DNA from: Maribacter cobaltidurans
Lineage (GTDB): Bacteria; Bacteroidota; Bacteroidia; Flavobacteriales; Flavobacteriaceae
Length of the DNA stretch: 64,000 nucleotides
NCBI RefSeq assembly: GCF_002269385.1
Contig: NZ_CP022957.1
Location: 305,001 to 369,000, forward strand
Direction of reading: 5' to 3'
Shown here: positions 10,510 to 19,192 of the stretch, piece after piece
Position numbering within the stretch: position 1 is the stretch's first letter
Layout: each line of letters begins with the position of its first letter
Notes under the pieces: model-generated
What the model was told of the DNA's origin: nothing
What the model saw: the letters and a program-made list of their open reading frames with translations, nothing else
Database searches by the model: none
Program-made: the position numbers and the translations under genes

Positions 10510-11463
10510 TTATCCATTGAAAACACCCATATTGGCATACTTTTCCATACGTTGTTCCACCAATTCTTTTGGTGATAACTTTTGCAATTCTCCATAATGG
10601 GAAGCAATCTTGTTTTTTAATATCTCGAAAGTCTTTTCTCTATTGGCATGGGCTCCTCCGGCCGGTTCCCTTATAATTTCGTCAATTAACTTTAATTTTT
10701 TCATATCGGTAGCCGTAAGCTTTAATGCTTCGGCCGCGCGTTCTTTGTATTCCCAACTTCTCCATAGTATCGAAGAACATGATTCGGGAGAAATTACGGA
10801 GTACCAAGTATTTTCCAACATTAAAACCTTGTCCCCAACTCCAATTCCCAAGGCTCCCCCGGAAGCACCTTCACCGATAATAGCAACTATAATCGGCACT
10901 TTCAGGCGTGTCATCTCCAAAATATTGCGTGCTATAGCTTCACCTTGCCCTCTTTCTTCAGCTTCAATGCCTGGATAGGCACCAGGAGTATCTATAAGGG
11001 TTACTACGGGAATTCCAAATTTTTCTGCGGATTTCATTAACCTTAACGCCTTTCTGTAACCCTCTGGGTTGGCCATACCAAAATTACGGTACTGTCTAGT
11101 TTTCGTATTGTATCCCTTCTGTTGGCCGATGAACATAAAACTTTGATCACCTATCTTCCCAAGACCGCCTATCATGGCCTTATCATCCTTAACATTCCTA
11201 TCCCCATGAAGTTCTAGGAAGGTATCGCCACAAATAGCCCTTATATAATCCAAAGTATATGGTCTGCTAGGATGCCTGGAGAGTTGAACTCGTTGCCATG
11301 GAGTCAAGTTTTTATAGATTTCCTTTCTCGTTTCCTCTAATTTCTTCTCAATCTGTTTACAGGTTTCGGATACATCTACGTCACTTTCCTCACCAATAAT
11401 CATACACTTGTCCAATTGCTCTTCCAGTTCCTTAATTGGAAGTTCAAAATCCAAATACTCCAT
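10510..11463 (-). CDS. accA: acetyl-CoA carboxylase carboxyltransferase subunit alpha
   Basis: The 317-residue cytoplasmic protein is one half of the carboxyltransferase that moves CO2 from biotin to acetyl-CoA, giving malonyl-CoA for fatty-acid synthesis. Typical AccA segments are [17 protein letters not shown]-like [31 protein letters not shown] and [15 protein letters not shown] (oxyanion-hole glycines). Length is normal. As in most bacteria, accD is elsewhere. It has its own promoter-like TATCTTTG and terminator. Confidence 0.98.
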   Translation of the reverse strand: MEYLDFELPIKELEEQLDKCMIIGEESDVDVSETCKQIEKKLEETRKEIYKNLTPWQRVQLSRHPSRPYTLDYIRAICGDTFLELHGDRNVKDDKAMIGGLGKIGDQSFMFIGQQKGYNTKTRQYRNFGMANPEGYRKALRLMKSAEKFGIPVVTLIDTPGAYPGIEAEERGQGEAIARNILEMTRLKVPIIVAIIGEGASGGALGIGVGDKVLMLENTWYSVISPESCSSILWRSWEYKERAAEALKLTATDMKKLKLIDEIIREPAGGAHANREKTFEILKNKIASHYGELQKLSPKELVEQRMEKYANMGVFNG

Positions 11464-11495
11464 AGTTTTTAATACGATTTCGTTAGTTGTGTAGG

Positions 11496-11503
11496 CAAAG
11501 ATA
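11496..11503 (-). promoter_or_regulatory. accA promoter -7 element
   Basis: The minus strand reads TATCTTTG at 11503-11496, 33 bases before the accA ATG. No convincing -33 TTG is seen at the right distance. Confidence 0.45.
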
Positions 11504-11534
11504 AAACTTTAATGGGTATTCCTAACCCACTCCC

Positions 11535-12416
11535 CTATTTTATGCCAGCCCTGTATTTTAACACGCCGTTCAATATTACAGTCATCAAGATTATCGTAGC
11601 TCCCACATAGAAAAGAGGATTCATTTTTTCCTCTGAGCCAAAAATTAGCCAAGCCAATACTAGCCCATACACAGGTTCCAAGTTGGTTGTTAACATTACA
11701 GTATACGGAGTTAGAATACGCATTACCTTGATGGAAGCAATGAAAGCATATGCAGTGCATACCAGTGCAAGTATTATCAAAAATAAGAGGTCCTTCATAC
11801 TGAGATGAAAAAAACCTTCAGTGAAATTTTGTCTTAGAGCCAGCACCACGGTCAAAAATAGAACTCCAACCCCCAACTCATAAAAGGAAATTAAAGATGG
11901 CCTATGGTATTTGACCAATTTCCCATTCACCAATGAAAAGATAGAAGCCAAAAATGCCGAAATCAAAGCTACCGTCATTCCTTGGGTGTATGTTGACTCA
12001 ACCTTAAAAATGAGTGCCAATCCTAATATCACTAAAATCCCAAAAATTAATTCATACCCAATTATTTTGCGCTTAAATATAATAGGCTCCAATAACGCAG
12101 TAAAAAAAGCACCTGTAGACATCATTGCCAAAGCAACCGATACGGTGGATATTTTAATCGCATAGAAAAATGTCACCCAATGACTAGCAACAACAATACC
12201 ACCAAAAACGAGCCAAAGCAATGTTTTTTTATCCACCTTGAACCATAACCGGACAACAAGTAAATAGACAAAAATAAACCCTGTAGCCAATAGCATGCGA
12301 TACCAAACCAGTGGCAAGGAATCTATGGATATCAATTTCCCTAGGATAGCCGTAAAGCCCCAGATAAAAACAATAAAGTGTAAATGAAGTAAATTTAGTG
12401 TTCTATCTTTTGGCAT
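11535..12416 (-). CDS. EamA/DMT family transporter
   Basis: The 293-residue inner-membrane protein appears to have ten hydrophobic helices in two five-helix EamA repeats, the layout of the drug/metabolite transporter superfamily. The second repeat contains the typical NLEPVYGLVLAWLIFGS segment. Substrates in the family range from amino acids to drugs and cannot be predicted here. Its ATG overlaps the end of the lptF/G-like gene by 14 bases, so the two are translationally coupled. Confidence 0.88.
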   Translation of the reverse strand: MPKDRTLNLLHLHFIVFIWGFTAILGKLISIDSLPLVWYRMLLATGFIFVYLLVVRLWFKVDKKTLLWLVFGGIVVASHWVTFFYAIKISTVSVALAMMSTGAFFTALLEPIIFKRKIIGYELIFGILVILGLALIFKVESTYTQGMTVALISAFLASIFSLVNGKLVKYHRPSLISFYELGVGVLFLTVVLALRQNFTEGFFHLSMKDLLFLIILALVCTAYAFIASIKVMRILTPYTVMLTTNLEPVYGLVLAWLIFGSEEKMNPLFYVGATIILMTVILNGVLKYRAGIK

Positions 12417-13485
12417 TCTGCAGAAGGTAAAAAGCTAAAACACCAAAGAGTACATTGGGTATGATGACCGCAAGTAATGGGGAAAAACCTGACTGCTCTG
12501 CCAAAGTGCCAAAAACTTTATCGAAAAAGATAAACACAAAGGCCACCAAAATACCAAAAGCTAAATTAACCCCCATTCCACCTCTTCGCTTTACCGAAGA
12601 AACGGCAACAGCAATTATAGTAAGTATAAAAGCGGTCAAGGGCAGTGCCCATCGCTTGTATTTTACCAAAATATAAGTATTGATGTTAGAGGCTCCCTTC
12701 CTTTTTTGATCGGCGATGAATTGGTCCAACTCAAATAGATTTTTGGTTTCCGCAACATAGGAAACAGGTGTAAGGTCATCTATTTTAAAGTTAAAAATGG
12801 TATCCAATCTCCGCTTGCTTTCTAAAATTGCGGAATCGCCCACCATTTTACGTTTTACATAAGAGGTCAATCTGTAATTGCTATCTTTTTCCACCCAACG
12901 GATATTGAATGCGGATATCTTGAATTCTAGCTTATTATCACTATTAAAACGTTCATAGGTGAAATTATGACCCAACTGTCTTGCAGGATCAAATCTACTT
13001 ACATAAATAAAGTCAGTTTCATTTAATTGGTTAAATATATTTTCGGTAGTTCTATCCTGTTTTCCTTTTTTTAGGTATTTAAACTTAAACTCGTTAAAGC
13101 CAATGCTTGCCTGTGGAACGATAAACATGGTCATGAAAAACATGATAATCGCGATAATGGTAGCTCCAATTATGTAAGGCCTTAAAAACCGACCATAGGA
13201 TACCCCAGAACTTAAAATAGCAACGATTTCCGTGTTATTGGCCAATTTGGACGTAAAGAAAATTACGGAAAGGAAAAGAAAAATGGGAAAGAGCAAACTC
13301 CCTATGTATATAGTAAAGTTCAAGTAGTAGAACAATATTTCATTTAAAGGCGCCTCATTATCTATCATCTTCCCGATTTGTTCAGCAAGATTGACCATTA
13401 TCCCAATTGGGATAAACAACAAGAGCATCATGGCAAAGGTGGCCAAATAACGCTTTAATATATATTTATCTATTATCGAGAGCAC
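12403..13485 (-). CDS. LptF/LptG family permease
   Basis: This 360-residue inner-membrane protein of the YjgP/YjgQ family has two N-terminal helices, a periplasmic beta-jellyroll segment (about residues 130-270) and further helices at the C-terminus. LptF and LptG form the LptB2FG ATP-driven extractor that starts lipopolysaccharide transport. Whether this copy is F or G cannot be decided here. The start is a GTG at 13485-13483 that shares one base with the tgt stop codon (TAGTG). Confidence 0.9.
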   Translation of the reverse strand: MLSIIDKYILKRYLATFAMMLLLFIPIGIMVNLAEQIGKMIDNEAPLNEILFYYLNFTIYIGSLLFPIFLFLSVIFFTSKLANNTEIVAILSSGVSYGRFLRPYIIGATIIAIIMFFMTMFIVPQASIGFNEFKFKYLKKGKQDRTTENIFNQLNETDFIYVSRFDPARQLGHNFTYERFNSDNKLEFKISAFNIRWVEKDSNYRLTSYVKRKMVGDSAILESKRRLDTIFNFKIDDLTPVSYVAETKNLFELDQFIADQKRKGASNINTYILVKYKRWALPLTAFILTIIAVAVSSVKRRGGMGVNLAFGILVAFVFIFFDKVFGTLAEQSGFSPLLAVIIPNVLFGVLAFYLLQNAKR

Positions 13486-14615
13486 TACAGTCTTTTATCC
13501 ATTTGTTTTACCATTGTATTCTTCCAAGAATAAAAATCACCTTCAAGGATATGCTTTCGTGCCTCACGCACTAACCAAAGATAGAATCCTAAATTGTGTA
13601 TCGTGGCTATCTGCTTGCCCAAATATTCATTGGCCACGAATAAATGTCTTAAATAGGCCTTGGAATATTCCTTGTCCACGAAAGTAGTTCCCATTTCGTC
13701 AATGGACGAAAAATCATCTTCCCACTTTTTATTTTTAATGTTGATGGTCCCATGTGCCGTAAAGAGCATTCCATTTCTGGCATTGCGGGTAGGCATAACA
13801 CAATCGAACATATCTATACCCAAGGCAATATTTTCAAGGATATTAATAGGTGTTCCTACGCCCATGAGATACCTAGGTTTATCCTCTGGAAGAATTTCAC
13901 AAACAACCTCTGTCATCCCATACATTTCCTCTGCCGGCTCTCCTACGGATAGACCTCCAATAGCATTACCTTCGGCTCCTGCATTGGCTATATATTCAGC
14001 AGACTGTCTTCTCAAATCCTTGTAAGTTGAACCCTGAACGATTGGAAAAAAGCTTTGGGAATAATCATAGGCAAAAGGTGTTTTCTCCAAATGATTTATG
14101 CATCGGTCCAACCAACGATGGGTCATATGCATAGAACGCTTGGCATAATTATAGTCACAAGGATAAGGAGTACATTCATCAAAGGCCATTATAATATCCG
14201 CACCTATCACCCTTTGGATCTCCATTACATTTTCTGGGGTAAACATATGCATGGACCCATCTATGTGTGATTTAAATTTTACACCTTCCTCCTTTATTTT
14301 TCTGTTCCCGGATAGGGAGTATACCTGATATCCGCCGCTATCGGTCAAGATATTTCGGTCCCAACCCATAAACTTATGAAGTCCGCCTGCTTTTTGAAGT
14401 ATTTCGGTTTTGGGCCTCAAAAATAAATGGTAGGTGTTCCCTAAAATAATATCCGGGTTAATCTCCTCCCTAAGTTCTTTTTGATGCACTCCCTTTACGG
14501 AAGCTACCGTTCCCACTGGCATGAAAATAGGTGTTTCAATGGCACCATGGTCGGTTTTGATAGTACCGGCCCGTGCCTTGCTCTGGACATCGGTTTTGTG
14601 TAAGGTAAATTCCAA
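13485..14615 (-). CDS. tgt: tRNA-guanine transglycosylase, TTG start
   Basis: Tgt swaps the wobble guanine of GUN-anticodon tRNAs for preQ1, a step to queuosine. Motifs include FMPVGTVASVKG, LGNTYHLFLRP, DSGGYQVYSL (Asp nucleophile region), GGLSVGEP and MPTRNARNG. I place the start at the TTG at 14615-14613, giving 376 residues beginning (M)EFTLHKTD, which matches family starts. An upstream in-frame ATG at 14660 would lie within the promoter. The usual CxCxxC zinc ligands are absent: the segment reads DEMGTTFVDKEY, although the later His (TIHN) remains. It is first in an operon with lptF/G and eamA. Confidence 0.93.
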   Translation of the reverse strand: MEFTLHKTDVQSKARAGTIKTDHGAIETPIFMPVGTVASVKGVHQKELREEINPDIILGNTYHLFLRPKTEILQKAGGLHKFMGWDRNILTDSGGYQVYSLSGNRKIKEEGVKFKSHIDGSMHMFTPENVMEIQRVIGADIIMAFDECTPYPCDYNYAKRSMHMTHRWLDRCINHLEKTPFAYDYSQSFFPIVQGSTYKDLRRQSAEYIANAGAEGNAIGGLSVGEPAEEMYGMTEVVCEILPEDKPRYLMGVGTPINILENIALGIDMFDCVMPTRNARNGMLFTAHGTINIKNKKWEDDFSSIDEMGTTFVDKEYSKAYLRHLFVANEYLGKQIATIHNLGFYLWLVREARKHILEGDFYSWKNTMVKQMDKRL

Positions 14616-14633
14616 TTGTTTATGATAAAGCTG

Positions 14634-14661
14634 CAAAGATAATGAACTCGTTCTCTTCAAA
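14634..14661 (-). promoter_or_regulatory. promoter of the tgt-lptF/G-eamA operon
   Basis: The minus strand reads TTTG (14661-14658) and TATCTTTG (14641-14634). The 16-base spacer is shorter than the usual 18-20. The -7 element lies inside the longer reading frame, supporting the downstream TTG start of tgt. Confidence 0.5.
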
Positions 14662-14853
14662 ACTTAATAAAAAGCAAAGATGGGAATTTGTATCAAGCTA
14701 ATCTTGGATAGCGATACGATTAACCAAACCCTCACATCCAATGTAATTTTGTAAAACAATAAAGAACAATACCCACCGTTTTGATGGTATAACGAGAAAG
14801 GAAACGATTGGTATTGTTCTTGATATTAATGTTTCAATTAAAATAAAACTATT

Positions 14854-15441
14854 ATGAAAAAAACACTTTTTCTTACTGTATTATTATTGACGGGTTTAAC
14901 CGCAATGGCCCAAAGTGGCTCCGGATTTGGAATCAAAGGAGGATTAAACTATGCTGGTAACGGAGACTATTTTGATTCTACCCGAGATGCTTTCGAGAAT
15001 CCCGACAAAAACCTAGGATATCATTTTGGTGTCTATGGTAAATTAGGTGGGAAGATTTATTTAAGACCAGAGCTAGTTTATACCAAAATTAAGTCAACTT
15101 ATGACAATGATGACTTTAAAATGAGCAAATTAGATGTGCCCGTTTTATTGGGTGTAAACCTTATTGGACCATTAAATGTCTTTGCAGGGCCTGCATTCCA
15201 ATATATATTGGATACCGATTTTGAGGGGGTAACCTTGGGTGATGTTGAAAACGATTTCACCGTAGGCCTTAATATTGGAGCGGGTGTCAACTTAGGTAAA
15301 CTAGGAATCGATTTGAGATATGAAAGAGGTTTCAGCGAAAATGAGGTCAACTTCATTGATACTTCTGGTGGAATTCCTATAAATGATAGAATTGATACTA
15401 GACCTGATCAGCTTATTTTAAGTTTGTCCTTAAAGATTTAG
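14854..15441 (+). CDS. outer-membrane beta-barrel protein (PorT-like)
   Basis: This 195-residue protein has a signal peptide of 20 residues ending AMAQ, then alternating hydrophobic beta-strands with glycines (FGIKGGLNYAG, YHFGVYGKLGG, VGLNIGAGVNLGKLGIDLRY) and a C-terminal strand ending LSLSLKI. It is the small eight-strand outer-membrane barrel type very common in Bacteroidetes. The specific role is unknown. It is monocistronic, with a terminator just after the stop. Confidence 0.85.
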   Translation: MKKTLFLTVLLLTGLTAMAQSGSGFGIKGGLNYAGNGDYFDSTRDAFENPDKNLGYHFGVYGKLGGKIYLRPELVYTKIKSTYDNDDFKMSKLDVPVLLGVNLIGPLNVFAGPAFQYILDTDFEGVTLGDVENDFTVGLNIGAGVNLGKLGIDLRYERGFSENEVNFIDTSGGIPINDRIDTRPDQLILSLSLKI

Positions 15442-15462
15442 TTTTATGGTATAATTCCTAAA

Positions 15463-15498
15463 AAACAAAAGGCTCCCAAGTTTGGGAGCCTTTTGTTT
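15463..15498. terminator. bidirectional terminator
   Basis: A 17-bp perfect inverted repeat (arms 15463-15479 and 15482-15498) has a GGCTCCC core flanked by A-rich and T-rich ends. It lies between the convergent barrel and FKBP-like lipoprotein genes and suits both strands. Confidence 0.9.
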
Positions 15499-15515
15499 TA
15501 TCAATGCTTTTGAAG

Positions 15516-16484
15516 TTAAGAGTCCTTATCTAAGTGATCGGGAATTCCATCACCATCCGAGTCTCTAACACTTTCAAATTTTCCTTCACTGTCTAAATTT
15601 ATTTCCTCTATGGTAGGAATCCCGTCCCCGTCATCATCGGTATCCAAATGGTTGTAAACAGGGCCACTATTCGAAAAATCCCCGTCCGTATTATCATTAT
15701 TTAAATTTCCATCGCCGTTCAAATCCTCTAGAATTGAGGGAATACCATCACCATCATAATCAGTATCCTTTTCATAGGCAATGGCGTCAAGTTTAAATAT
15801 TAATGGAGAGTATGCGGGAATAGAACCTGCTCTGGTATTAAAATATGCTAATCCTGAGGGCATAAACGCAACACCCACTCCATAATTTTCAAAAGAGACC
15901 GTGCCGTCTCCATTATCAGTGAAAGAATCACCGGTTTTCAATTTTAATATTGCCTGAGCAAAACCAACCCTTAAACCCGGGTTGGATAGATAAAATTTTA
16001 AAGGTTGATTTGAAGACCCATCAAAAAGCGTTCCGTTCAGCAACAAACCTTCGTACCTTAAGATACTATTGTCCCCAATTGTTGGAAAGTCACCACTACC
16101 CTGCCTAGCAATTAGATAATACAATTTGTGGTCTGCGACTTCCCCATCATCGATTCCAAAAGAAGAAGATGCCACAGAAATGGTTTCCACCCCGAATTCT
16201 ATCCCTGGTAATTCACCACTGTCCAAAATGGACGTTTTCCTCCCGTTTTCTCCAGCTATTGTATCAAATTTAATTTTGTAATCAAACTTTTCTTGAGGAT
16301 TCAGAAAATCTTCATAATTAAAAAAATGGGTACTTAGAAATTCAAGAATCTCTGCATCATCCTCAGCGGCTACCTCTATAAGCGATCTGGGTGGAACTAC
16401 CTCTATTTCCGGTCCATCATCCTTTTTACAGGACCAAAGGCTTATAAAAGTAATTGCGAATACAATACTGTTTTTCAATTTCAT
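15516..16484 (-). CDS. FKBP-type peptidyl-prolyl isomerase-like lipoprotein with calcium-repeat tail
   Basis: From the ATG at 16484 the protein has 322 residues. A lipoprotein signal ends in SLWSC. A central segment resembles the FKBP fold (YEGLLLNGTLFDGSS, VGFAQAILKLKTGD, VAFMPSGLAYF). The C-terminal third holds aspartate-rich repeats of the thrombospondin-3 kind (DTDYDGDGIP, DTDDDGDGIP, DSDGDGIPDHLD), expected to bind calcium. It would act in the periplasm or at the outer membrane as a folding helper, but typical active-site aromatics are only partly recognisable. It shares the bidirectional terminator with the barrel gene. Confidence 0.75.
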   Translation of the reverse strand: MKLKNSIVFAITFISLWSCKKDDGPEIEVVPPRSLIEVAAEDDAEILEFLSTHFFNYEDFLNPQEKFDYKIKFDTIAGENGRKTSILDSGELPGIEFGVETISVASSSFGIDDGEVADHKLYYLIARQGSGDFPTIGDNSILRYEGLLLNGTLFDGSSNQPLKFYLSNPGLRVGFAQAILKLKTGDSFTDNGDGTVSFENYGVGVAFMPSGLAYFNTRAGSIPAYSPLIFKLDAIAYEKDTDYDGDGIPSILEDLNGDGNLNNDNTDGDFSNSGPVYNHLDTDDDGDGIPTIEEINLDSEGKFESVRDSDGDGIPDHLDKDS

Positions 16485-16560
16485 CAACAAGATTTTAGGC
16501 GCGCAAGATACAATTTTCCCCTATTTTTGTTGGATACCTTAACAAAGATTTTAATTTGTC

Positions 16561-16944
16561 ATGCGCATAGACAAGTACCTCTGGAGTACCCGATATTTTA
16601 AAACAAGGAACATTGCTACCAACGCATGTAAAAAAGGCCATGTTAAAATAAATGGCCAAACGGCCAAACCAGGAAGAGAGGTTTTTCCTATGGACAAAAT
16701 CAGCGTGCGCAAGAACCAAATCGATTATCAACTTACCGTTTTGGACATTCCAGATAGTAGGGTCGGTGCCAAGTTGGTGGATATTTACAGGAAGGACACA
16801 ACCCCAAAAGAGGCCTTTGAACATAAAGAACTCTTACAATATTCCAAGGAGTATTATCGAAAAAAGGGTATGGGAAGACCTACTAAAAAGGACAGACGGG
16901 AAATTGATGATTATTTGGATTCCCCAGAAGAAAATGATTCGTAG
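16561..16944 (+). CDS. S4-domain RNA-binding protein (Hsp15-like)
   Basis: The 127-residue protein begins with an S4 RNA-binding domain (MRIDKYLWSTRYFKTRN, KGHVKINGQ, KPGREV) and a basic C-terminal helix (GRPTKKDRRE). E. coli Hsp15 of this family rescues stalled 50S subunits that carry peptidyl-tRNA. The same role is likely, not shown. Length is close to family norm. A TATTTTTG promoter-like element lies at 16522-16529. Confidence 0.88.
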   Translation: MRIDKYLWSTRYFKTRNIATNACKKGHVKINGQTAKPGREVFPMDKISVRKNQIDYQLTVLDIPDSRVGAKLVDIYRKDTTPKEAFEHKELLQYSKEYYRKKGMGRPTKKDRREIDDYLDSPEENDS

Positions 16945-17044
16945 TTGGCGTAACTTTCAACTGTAGTTATAAAAATTCAAAAAAAGTATCACTATCAACA
17001 AACAGCGAATTTGCCCTATCTTTATCATAAGTTATTTAAATACC

Positions 17045-17542
17045 ATGCAACAACAAATTTTGACCCATCAACAGATTCAGCATAAAATTGAGCGAATAGC
17101 CTACCAAATCTATGAGGCCAATGTATTTGAAAATGAAATCATAGTTGCGGGAATAGAAGGTGGCGGACTGCTTTTTGCCAAAAAAATAATTATGGTCCTC
17201 AAAAAAATCACCAAAGCTGAAATAACACTTTGCAAAGTGATGATGGACAAAAAAGACCCTCTAAAAAGTGGCGTAAGTACCTCCATACCTGAAAGTGAGT
17301 ATGAAAATAAATCTGTGGTATTGGTGGATGATGTATTAAATTCCGGCACTACCTTAATCTATGGTGTATACCACTTTTTAAAAACACCCTTAAAACAATT
17401 GAAAACCGCTGTTCTGGTCAACAGAAATCATAAAAAATATCCAGTTAAAGCGGATTACAAGGGTATTTCCCTTTCAACTTCCCTTCAAGAACATGTAAAC
17501 GTAGTGTTCGAACCAAAGAACAACTGCGTTTACCTAGACTAA
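17045..17542 (+). CDS. phosphoribosyltransferase family protein (PyrR-like)
   Basis: This 165-residue soluble protein carries the PRPP-binding motif VVLVDDVLNSGTTL (about residues 90-103) of type I phosphoribosyltransferases. Length and layout resemble PyrR/purine phosphoribosyltransferases, so it may salvage a base or act as a regulator. The base cannot be told. A TATCTTTA promoter element lies near 17017. Its 3' end overlaps the convergent aroK gene by 9 bases. Confidence 0.85.
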   Translation: MQQQILTHQQIQHKIERIAYQIYEANVFENEIIVAGIEGGGLLFAKKIIMVLKKITKAEITLCKVMMDKKDPLKSGVSTSIPESEYENKSVVLVDDVLNSGTTLIYGVYHFLKTPLKQLKTAVLVNRNHKKYPVKADYKGISLSTSLQEHVNVVFEPKNNCVYLD

Positions 17543-18049
17543 ACATTGAATGATTTCTTCGGCCACGGCCGATATGGATTTTCCATGATTATGAACGGTA
17601 TGATGTGCTTGATTATAAAAGAAGCTTCGCTCAAAGAGATGTTTGGCTATAAACTCATTAAACTCCCCTTCAGCTATATTGGCTATTAATGGTCTTGAAT
17701 CCTTCTCCCTTAAAAGTCTTTCGCATAAATCCGAAAGATCAGTTCTTACATAAAAGGAGTTTTTTGTGGCTTTATTTATCAGTTCCATATTATTGCCAAA
17801 ACACGGTGTCCCTCCTCCAACAGATAGAATATAATTTTCGTTTACCCCTAAAATTTCATTTAAATAATAAGTTTCCCTTTTTCTAAAATAGACCTCCCCC
17901 TTCTCCTTAAAAATTTTGGTCACGCTCTTACCCTCGGCTTTTTCAATGTAGTGGTCAAGGTCTAAAAAATTATAGCTCAATTGGTTAGACAACTCCTTAC
18001 CTATGGTTGTCTTTCCACTACCCATATAACCAATCAATATAATTTTCAC
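17534..18049 (-). CDS. aroK: shikimate kinase
   Basis: The 171-residue cytoplasmic kinase phosphorylates shikimate at the 3-hydroxyl, step five of the chorismate pathway. It shows the Walker A GYMGSGKTTIGK (residues 7-18), the shikimate-binding DLDHYIE and FRKRE segments, GGGTP for substrate contact, and the lid arginines near LLREKDSRPL. Length is normal. It is convergent with and slightly overlaps the phosphoribosyltransferase gene. Confidence 0.96.
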   Translation of the reverse strand: MKIILIGYMGSGKTTIGKELSNQLSYNFLDLDHYIEKAEGKSVTKIFKEKGEVYFRKRETYYLNEILGVNENYILSVGGGTPCFGNNMELINKATKNSFYVRTDLSDLCERLLREKDSRPLIANIAEGEFNEFIAKHLFERSFFYNQAHHTVHNHGKSISAVAEEIIQCLV

Positions 18050-18122
18050 TTCTCTTTATTTTGGCAAAAATGGCTTAAAATAAATCGATTTCAAAAAAAA
18101 ATAAATTTCTGCCTATTTCGTC

Positions 18123-18152
18123 TTGGTAAATAAATAATAGGCCTTATATTTG
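18123..18152 (+). promoter_or_regulatory. tRNA-Lys promoter
   Basis: TTG (18123-18125), 19 bases and TATATTTG (18145-18152) give a near-perfect Bacteroidetes promoter, 35 bases before the tRNA. Confidence 0.85.
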
Positions 18153-18187
18153 CACCCGCAAACGAGAAATCTTTGCACTTCTTTTTT

Positions 18188-18260
18188 GACCTGGTAGCTC
18201 AGTTGGTAGAGCATCTCCCTTTTAAGGAGAGGGTCCTGGGTTCGAGCCCCAGCCCGGTCA
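18188..18260 (+). tRNA. tRNA-Lys (TTT)
   Basis: The 73-base cloverleaf has D-arm GCTC/GAGC, anticodon stem TCTCC/GGAGA with loop CTTTTAA (anticodon TTT) and T-arm CTGGG/CCCAG. The 3' CCA is not fully encoded. The acceptor stem GACCTGG/CCCGGTC has one T-C mismatch at pair 5-68. It is a single tRNA with its own promoter and terminator. Confidence 0.95.
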
Positions 18261-18284
18261 CCGAATCGGATATCGTTCGAGACC

Positions 18285-18318
18285 AAAACCTTGCTAATCC
18301 TATGATTTGCAGGGTTTT
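18285..18318 (+). terminator. terminator after tRNA-Lys
   Basis: A 15-base imperfect stem (18285-18299 with 18304-18318, core AAAACC/GGTTTT) with a CTAT loop is followed by GTCGTTTTT. Confidence 0.65.
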
Positions 18319-18636
18319 GTCGTTTTTGGACCATCATTTAAATTGATTTGATTTGGTTATAAATGTCTACACATCGGTAAACAAGTATTTAATCGTCAAC
18401 ATTGTAGACAGATTAGCCAAAAACACAATACTATAGTTGATTTGACTTTCATTTTACTATAAAGATGACAAGAATAGTTAAGAGCTGGAAACGCCCGATA
18501 TAGTATTAGACCTTCGCCGAGCAAAAAGGAAAATACTAGAAACAACATTAAACGCATGAATACCAGTACATTGTTTCAAAAACTTTGGGTGATAAAAATT
18601 CTTTTATGTGGCTCTCTTTTACCTGTTCTTTTCCTA
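18319..18636. other. intergenic, no gene seen
   Basis: The 318 bases between the tRNA-Lys terminator and the end of the response-regulator gene hold no supported gene. A short open frame on the plus strand runs into the antisense of the regulator and has no family features. Confidence 0.6.
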
Positions 18637-19041
18637 TTACGTAAGTTTTCGAAAATAAAGCGATATGTTTTTAATGTATTCCGAAAAGTTCTCAATATCA
18701 TACGGCTTGGTAACAAACGCATTGGCATGATTTTGATACGCATATTTAATATCTTTCAAATCACTGGACGTTGTTAAAATTACAACAGGTATATTAGAGA
18801 ATCTTAAATCAGATTTCAAAAATTTCAATATTAGTCTACCATCAGGATTCGGTATATTGAGGTCCAATAAAATTAAGTCGAATAAGCCAACATTGTTCCT
18901 TTGCGAAATTTCCCTAATCTTTTTTAGGGCCATTTCACCATTGGTTGCAGTTTCTAAACGATATGCAACATTCAATTCATCGATAGCTTCCTGTATAATA
19001 AAGAGGTCAGCTAGATTGTCTTCTACCAGAAGTATGTTCAT
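18637..19041 (-). CDS. single-domain response regulator (Rcp1/CheY-like)
   Basis: The 134-residue receiver domain has no output domain. It has the acidic pair in LLVEDNLAD, the phospho-acceptor Asp60 in LILLDLNIP, the switch Thr in VVILTTSS and the Lys in VTKPYD. The long loop and LNIPNPDG motif are of the Rcp1 type that pairs with phytochrome-like and PAS kinases. It is divergent from the giant PAS kinase with a 151-base shared promoter region, so it is a likely partner of that kinase. Confidence 0.93.
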   Translation of the reverse strand: MNILLVEDNLADLFIIQEAIDELNVAYRLETATNGEMALKKIREISQRNNVGLFDLILLDLNIPNPDGRLILKFLKSDLRFSNIPVVILTTSSDLKDIKYAYQNHANAFVTKPYDIENFSEYIKNISLYFRKLT

Positions 19042-19192
19042 AGGCTATTTACTTCTGTATTAAAAATACAACAAAACAGTTAAAAATAGTAGTAAAAATC
19101 TTTCAATATCTTACATTTTTCTTTGTAAAACAAAGAACATTTAATATCTTATTTTGGGTAATAAATATTTCGCAAAATATCCAATCCAAATC

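Noticed and set aside
18261..18330. tRNA-Lys 3' end as an integration (att) site
   Set aside because: There is no integrase gene nearby and no repeated copy of the tRNA 3' end downstream; the inverted repeat fits a terminator better.
18113..18337. 74-codon minus-strand frame
   Set aside because: It runs antisense through tRNA-Lys; such translations are a well-known artefact.
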